In this document: positions 7,880-11,398 of the stretch, piece by piece
Layout: each line of letters opens with the position of its first letter
How positions within the stretch are numbered: the stretch's first letter is position 1
From: Euperipatoides rowelli
Taxonomy: Eukaryota; Onychophora; Udeonychophora; Euonychophora; Peripatopsidae
Direction: 5' to 3' (one strand)
DNA: 11,398 nucleotides
Assembly (NCBI GenBank): GCA_003024985.2
Contig: PXIH01S0024462.1
The notes under the pieces: generated by a model
Seen by the model: the letters and a program-made list of their open reading frames with translations, nothing else
What the model was told of the DNA's origin: nothing
Databases searched by the model: none
Program-made: the position numbers and the translations under genes

Positions 7880-7926
7880 TGAAAAGAAAAAAGAAATGTG
7901 TAAAACCCAATGTTAAAAAATATTGA

Positions 7927-8041
7927 CCAATGAAACCCAAACTGTAATGTGATTGGTTCATGAACTAAGTAAGATCTTCTAAACCAATCAATCGAGTAAT
8001 ATCTTCTCAACCAATCATATAAGAGATGTCTTCTATATAAG
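7927..8041 (+). promoter_or_regulatory. Promoter 2: four CCAAT boxes plus TATA box
   Basis: CCAAT boxes lie at 7927-7931, 7952-7956 (inverted, ATTGG), 7984-7988 and 8011-8015. The last two and the inverted one share AACCAATC. TATATAAG is at 8034-8041. Start of transcription is expected around 8065, leaving about 115 bp of leader before ATG 8183. The spacing of boxes (about 25-32 bp) is regular, as in NF-Y-type promoters. Confidence 0.65.
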
Positions 8042-8182
8042 CTTCAAAAAATTTCCTAACATTATTTCACCGCTGATACTAACTACTTGAACTGTGTGCG
8101 TTATTCCAAGTACTGTTGAAGCAGCACGAGTTATTCCAAAAAGGAATATACGTCTCGCAAGATTAATCAGAAAAGTGATGAG

Positions 8183-8971
8183 ATGTTTCCACATAATAAT
8201 GCAACAAGTACTGTGCCTGAAAATAAAATTTCACCTCAACCCTTGAATCATTATATAGATACACTTTATCAACCAGGCAACAGACCTACCAATCAGTATA
8301 CGAACCCACTTCCACCCTATCAACCAGGCAGCGGACCTACCAATCATTATGCGGATCCAATTCCACTCTATCAAGCATCTAACAGAAATAGATCATCCTC
8401 ACTGCCGACTGCAGGAACACACTCTGAAGGTAATAAACCATTGGACTTTAATCAAATTCACACATCTATTTATCTCCTAAGATGAAAAATAGGTAAAATT
8501 TTTAATTTCAAAGATCAGTTAACTTATGAATGTTATAATCATATTAAATGTATTTATGCCATAATGAAAGATCTACAAAAGAAAATTGAACTCTCAGACT
8601 CATCAACGGACCCTATTAATAATTTTAACTTTATGCAGTATATACACCAGTGCATTTATTTTGATTTGATTTATATGTATAAAGAAAAAAATCCATCCTT
8701 AACCCCTGAAGAACTTTTTAAAGCTAAAAAATTACTTAGTAAAAGACTTTTACAAGAGACTATATTTATGGCTTTAAATGAATCCCGATTGTTTGCTAAT
8801 ATTATGGAGATTGAAAACTATGTAAATAAATTTCATGAAAATCCTCCTTTACATTCCATTTACTTCTATTAAAGAAATGGAATTTATTCTAATGTTAAAA
8901 ATAATAATAAATTTTTATTTGAAGATGTTATTAATGATTTAAATAAAAAATTTCATCTAGTTGAAAAATAA
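8183..8971 (+). pseudogene. Unknown gene with Pro/Tyr-rich repeats and helical C-terminal domain, two in-frame stops
   Basis: One reading frame, starting at ATG 8183, stays protein-like to TAA 8969-8971 but is broken by TGA at 8483-8485 and TAA at 8870-8872, with no shift of frame. That is 262 codon positions. It is the first in-frame ATG after the promoter. Residues about 29-69 are a tandem repeat of 17 residues (YQPGNRPTNQYTNPLPP type), encoded by a 51-bp DNA repeat at 8267, 8318 and 8369 (the third copy partial). The rest is Lys-, Ile- and Asn-rich and predicted helical (KNPSLTPEELFKAKKLLSKR, FMALNESRLFANIMEIENY), ending near FLFEDVINDLNKKFHLVEK. No family is recognised, and I see neither a signal peptide nor a membrane segment. 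A structural or accessory protein of a Polinton-like element is possible by context only. Two polyadenylation signals follow closely. Confidence 0.55.
8267..8389 (+). repeat. 51-bp in-frame tandem repeat (2.4 copies)
   Basis: Copies start with TATCAACCAGGCA at 8267 and 8318 and with TATCAAGCAT at 8369. Since 51 is a multiple of three, the protein repeat stays in register: Y-Q-P-G-x-x-P-T-N-x-Y-x-x-P-x-P-x. Confidence 0.85.
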
Positions 8972-9010
8972 AAACTAGGTTGAAAATTGTATTGTAAATA
9001 TAATGTTAAA

Positions 9011-9050
9011 AATAAACATTGTTTCAATAAATGTTTTAATTTGTTTGTTC
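9011..9050 (+). terminator. Polyadenylation region with two AATAAA signals
   Basis: AATAAA occurs at 9011-9016 and 9026-9031, about 40-55 bp after the stop of the preceding gene. A T/G-rich tract (ATGTTTTAATTTGTTTGTTC) follows from 9031, where a downstream element is expected. Confidence 0.65.
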
Positions 9051-9084
9051 TATTTCATTCCTAACACACATAGACTGTTATTAA

Positions 9085-9133
9085 CCAATCGGAATTCAGT
9101 ATTTTTTTTTCTAGATTATAGTAGGTGTATAAG
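9085..9133 (+). promoter_or_regulatory. Promoter 3: CCAAT box plus TATA box
   Basis: TTAACCAATCGG contains CCAAT at 9085-9089, and GTATAAGATA contains TATAAG at 9128-9133. Expected initiation is near 9160, just before the ATG codons at 9175 and 9178 in front of the integrase. Confidence 0.55.
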
Positions 9134-9174
9134 ATACTTATGAACCTCATTTCATTTTATTAGTTATCAAAATA

Positions 9175-10174
9175 TGATGCGTATCAGACATATGAAAATT
9201 AAACTTATGTGTTGGAGTAGATGTTGTAATAAAAACGGAAAACCAATGGATAAAAAAATATTACAATCCCGAACAAGTAGGCAACCTATCAGGGAAACAA
9301 GCCTTCCATCGAGGCATACAAAAAGAAGACACAACATATAATAAATCAAAATTTAATGCTTGGTTTGAAACACAAGAAGTGTATACTTTAAATAAACCTG
9401 TTAGAAAAAATGTTAAAAGAAGAAAGACTATCGTTTATGAGATTAATGACCAATTTCAAGCGGATTTAGTAGATTACAAAATATTTCTAAATATAATTTA
9501 GGGTTTAAATATTTATTAACTTGTATTGATATATTTTCCAAATATGCTTGGGCCCTACATATGAAAACTAAAACAGATAAAGAAATACTAATCAACTTTA
9601 AAAAAAATTATCCAAGAATGTAAACCTAATAAGCTCCAGACAGATGAAGGTAAAGAATTACAGAACCATATCTTTCAAGCTTATTTAAAGGAAAATAATA
9701 TCCATTTCTTTACTACTAAGTCAGAATTAAAAGCTGCAGTTGTTAAACATTTCAATCGCACGTTGAAGACATGTATGTGAAGATATTTCACTGCAAAAAT
9801 ATTTTAACATATTTAGATATCTTACCCCAATTGATGAAAAGTTATAATCATACTTTTCACAGAAGTATTCAACGAAGTCCAGTAGAAGTGAATAAGAAAA
9901 ATGAAAAAGAAGTCTATGGGGTTTTATATAAAGATAAATAATTATGGATCAATCTCAATCTTTTAAATTTAATATTGGACAAGTTAGAATTTAAAATGAA
10001 ATGAGCGTTCGAGAAAGATTACCGCCCTAATTGGACTCAAGAAATATTTATCATCACGGGACGCATCCCTATAGTACCACCGTATATAAAATCAAAGATT
10101 TAAATGATGAGGTCATTGATGGTACTTACTACCGAGAAGAACTACAACCAGTTAAAAAAGATAGTAGGGGAGGG
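9175..10174 (+). pseudogene. Maverick/Polinton-type DDE integrase, inactivated
   Basis: Integrases of this family join element ends to host DNA through a D,D,E metal site. Family-like sequence starts at about 9197; ATGs at 9175/9178 precede it but in another frame. Segments in order: N-terminal part to the first catalytic Asp at 9463-9465 (FQADLVDY) and TAG at 9499-9501; then from 9501 YLLTCIDIFSKYAWAL; a frameshift in the A-run near 9600; LQTDEGKEL with the second Asp at 9643-9645; then VVKHFNRTLK. The codon expected to be the catalytic Glu, 34 codons after the second Asp, is AAA (Lys) at 9745-9747. TGA follows at 9778-9780. After another shift, SYNHTFHRSIQRSPVEVN runs to TAA 9939-9941. Further broken pieces to 10174 (RPNWTQEIFIITG, YYREELQPVKK) fit the SH3-like C-terminal domain. 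The family is clear. The copy is dead. Confidence 0.85.
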
Positions 10175-10179
10175 TAGTA

Positions 10180-10362
10180 CACAGTGAGACCAAATCTTCA
10201 TTTTTTGACCTTTTAAGTCTTTTTATTTTTTTTAATAAAATTCACTAGTACACCTTTAGGTACTACTATTTAGTTTACATTAAATTGTAGAAAGTTTAGG
10301 AAAAACATTTTATAATAACAACACAACTCGCTGAACAGATCGTGGGAAATTGTCTCACTGTG
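10180..10362. mobile_element. 183-bp MITE with CACAGTGAGAC ends, TA-flanked
   Basis: The left end CACAGTGAGAC (10180-10190) is matched by GTCTCACTGTG (10352-10362). TA dinucleotides stand directly outside at 10178-10179 and 10363-10364. The match in fact extends over 14 bp (GTACACAGTGAGAC). The interior is AT-rich and non-coding. TA duplication plus short ends fits the Tc1/mariner-pogo superfamily, and the same terminal sequence begins the transposase-bearing element next door, so this is probably its non-autonomous derivative. Its left flank supplies the TAG that ends the last open stretch of the integrase remnant. Confidence 0.75.
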
Positions 10363-10389
10363 TACCACATGTAGTACACAGTGAGACAA
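10350..10389. repeat. Perfect palindrome, 16-bp arms, 8-bp spacer
   Basis: TTGTCTCACTGTGTAC (10350-10365) and GTACACAGTGAGACAA (10374-10389) are exact reverse complements around CACATGTA. It is formed by the right end of the 183-bp MITE facing the left end of the next element. Confidence 0.9.
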
Positions 10390-11398
10390 TGTATTTACTT
10401 TCATAAATTCAAGTCCTATAACTATTAAACTTTGCTACATAAATCAGTCATTTCACAAAATGGTGTTTCATTGGTGTATCTCACTTTTGGACATTATAAT
10501 TTCAACATTAGGCCTAACAATGGCCATTGTGGCAACTTTAACACACATCAAGGTTGCCAAAACTAACAGGAAAACAGATGTACCCACATAATCGTTTTGT
10601 TTTCATTACTTCAGGCGGTGGAAGGAGCATGGCAATGTCTGATTCCTTAAAGGAAGCCAAATCTGGAATATTGGCATTATAAAGCCAGCTGCTTTCGCAC
10701 TCTTGCGAAGATAAGACACTTAAAAATCACCATCTTCATCCTTGCCTTCTAGTATTTTTGCGACATAGAACACACTTTTGGGGAATTGTACAAGGACATA
10801 GTCATTAACAATGGGCTCCCGATCCATTTCCTGGAACTCAAACAATTCAGCGTCATCAGAGGAATCATCTAGAATCATGGGGGTGCCAGTGTCATCTTCA
10901 TCGAAGGAATCATCCGAGGATTCGAATTGCATATTCCTACACTGTTTTGGTGATTTAAAAAATAATATTTTAGCTACCATTGAGTTTGCCTTTCTTAGTT
11001 GTTCTAGTTGTTTCAATATTGCTTTCTCTGCAATAACATCTTTCTCTGGTGTGTCGGTCAAGATTATGCTTCTACCAGGTTGTCGTCCACCACCCCTTCT
11101 CTTTCTGGGAACTGCTTTCGGGAATCCACGAAAATCTCTTGGCGATACATAAGGTTGTTGCCCATCACTAGAATGACCTGCTTGATTGAGAGTATTTGTA
11201 GATGTCTGACTAGCAGCTTGGAACACCCGATAAAATGCTGGTCTCTGATACATACTGTGGACGAACATCGGTTACAGACGCACACGGTAAAATGTTGGTT
11301 ACTGAAACACCCTGTGGAGCATTGGTGGTAGATTCAAGTTGCACTCCGCTGCTGCTAGGTGTAGGCATCTGAACTTCTGGACTATCTGTCACTGCTGA
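10377..11398 (-). mobile_element. 3' part of a pogo/Tigger-like DNA transposon, continues beyond window
   Basis: The end CACAGTGAGACAAT begins at 10377 beside a TA at 10375-10376. About 150 bp of non-coding sequence follows to the end of a minus-strand transposase remnant (10538 onward). The transposase therefore reads toward this end, making it the 3' end of the element. The other end lies outside the window. The shared end sequence with the MITE at 10180-10362 supports common mobilisation. Confidence 0.65.
10538..11398 (-). pseudogene. Pogo/Tigger/jerky-like transposase, C-terminal tail, frameshifted
   Basis: The minus strand encodes the low-complexity tail that follows the DDE domain in many CENP-B/pogo-type transposases. 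In order there is a Ser/Thr/Pro-rich part (11392-11213), then VSPRDFRGFPKA, RKRRGGGRQPGRSIILTDTP, a helical basic stretch, an acidic segment (SSDDSFDEDD, LDDSSDDAELFE), and NDYVLVQFPKSVFYVAKILE. The frame changes between 11268 and 11213, since both overlapping frames are open there. A TAA stop falls at 10720-10722. Beyond it VSYLRKS continues in the same frame, then after a shift near 10697-10705 ESSWLYNANIPDLASF and AMLLPPPEVM follow, to a stop at 10538-10540. The ILTDTP motif and the terminal MLLPPPE block are what identify the family. The catalytic domain is beyond the right edge. With at least two shifts and one stop the protein is broken. The plus-strand open frames at 10811-11152 and 11008-11331 are shadows. 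Confidence 0.7.

Larger units (their letters stand above)
6840..10174 (+). mobile_element. Remnant of a Maverick/Polinton (adintovirus-like) element, partial
   Basis: Three consecutive plus-strand units, each with a CCAAT/TATA promoter, end in a DDE integrase of Polinton type. Polintons/adintoviruses are large self-synthesising DNA elements or endogenous viruses of animals. They normally also carry a protein-primed DNA polymerase, packaging ATPase, protease and capsid genes, none of which is in this window. I see no long terminal inverted repeat or 6-bp target duplication, so neither boundary can be placed. The left limit is put before the first promoter only because coding signal starts there. 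Every gene carries stops or frameshifts, so this copy is inactive. Only the integrase is diagnostic. Membership of the two other genes is inferred. Confidence 0.5.

Noticed and set aside
9167-9349. 60-codon minus-strand hydrophobic frame
   Set aside because: It is antisense to the N-terminal part of the integrase and overlaps promoter-proximal sequence. It is a shadow.
10811-11331. Two plus-strand frames of 113 and 107 codons
   Set aside because: They are antisense to the transposase tail. Their Ser-rich composition mirrors the acidic Asp/Ser segment on the other strand.
1-11398. tRNA, rRNA or small structured RNA genes
   Set aside because: I found no tRNA-like box A/box B pair with a foldable cloverleaf and no rRNA-like stretch. 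The only strong hairpins are transposon ends and the fold-back at 1113-1175.

Overview
The window is AT-rich, non-bacterial DNA. It looks like animal genomic sequence, most likely from an invertebrate or other non-mammalian metazoan. The reasons are several decayed non-LTR retrotransposons, small DNA transposons with clean terminal inverted repeats, tandem repeats, a GT-AG intron, eukaryotic CCAAT/TATA promoters and AATAAA polyadenylation signals. I cannot name the species. Single N bases sit at 787, 1030 and 1352, one of them at a T-run/G-run junction, so local base quality is imperfect. I see no intact cellular gene. The whole window reads as a graveyard of nested mobile elements.

Layout. 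1-720: minus-strand remnant of a non-LTR retrotransposon reverse transcriptase. 720-1925: repeats around a plus-strand retrotransposon fragment (endonuclease end plus linker), preceded by a 30-bp-arm hairpin and bracketed by T/G-run inverted repeats. 2590-3995: minus-strand remnant of a second non-LTR reverse transcriptase (C-terminal half). It is split by a 287-bp MITE (3529-3815) with 61-62 bp terminal inverted repeats and a perfect 8-bp target duplication. 3996-5310: no gene seen. 5321-5600: GC-richer tandem repeat. 5780-6700: two tandem-repeat families carrying repeated CAAGATGG/CAAAATGGCGG and ACTTCCGG words.

6851-10174: the most coherent region. Three plus-strand transcription units follow one another, each with CCAAT box(es) plus a TATA box. 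The first is a broken two-exon gene with a possible zinc-binding finger. The second is a broken gene of unknown function with a Pro/Tyr-rich 51-bp repeat, ending in polyadenylation signals. The third is a broken DDE integrase of the Maverick/Polinton (adintovirus-like) type. Together they look like part of an old, inactivated endogenous Polinton/adintovirus-type element, although only the integrase is diagnostic. The two upstream genes are assigned to it by strand, spacing and shared promoter design.

10175-11398: two DNA transposons sharing the terminal sequence CACAGTGAGAC. One is a 183-bp MITE abutting the integrase end. The other is the 3' part of a pogo/Tigger-like element whose broken transposase tail lies on the minus strand and runs off the window. 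Their adjoining ends form a perfect 16-bp-arm palindrome.
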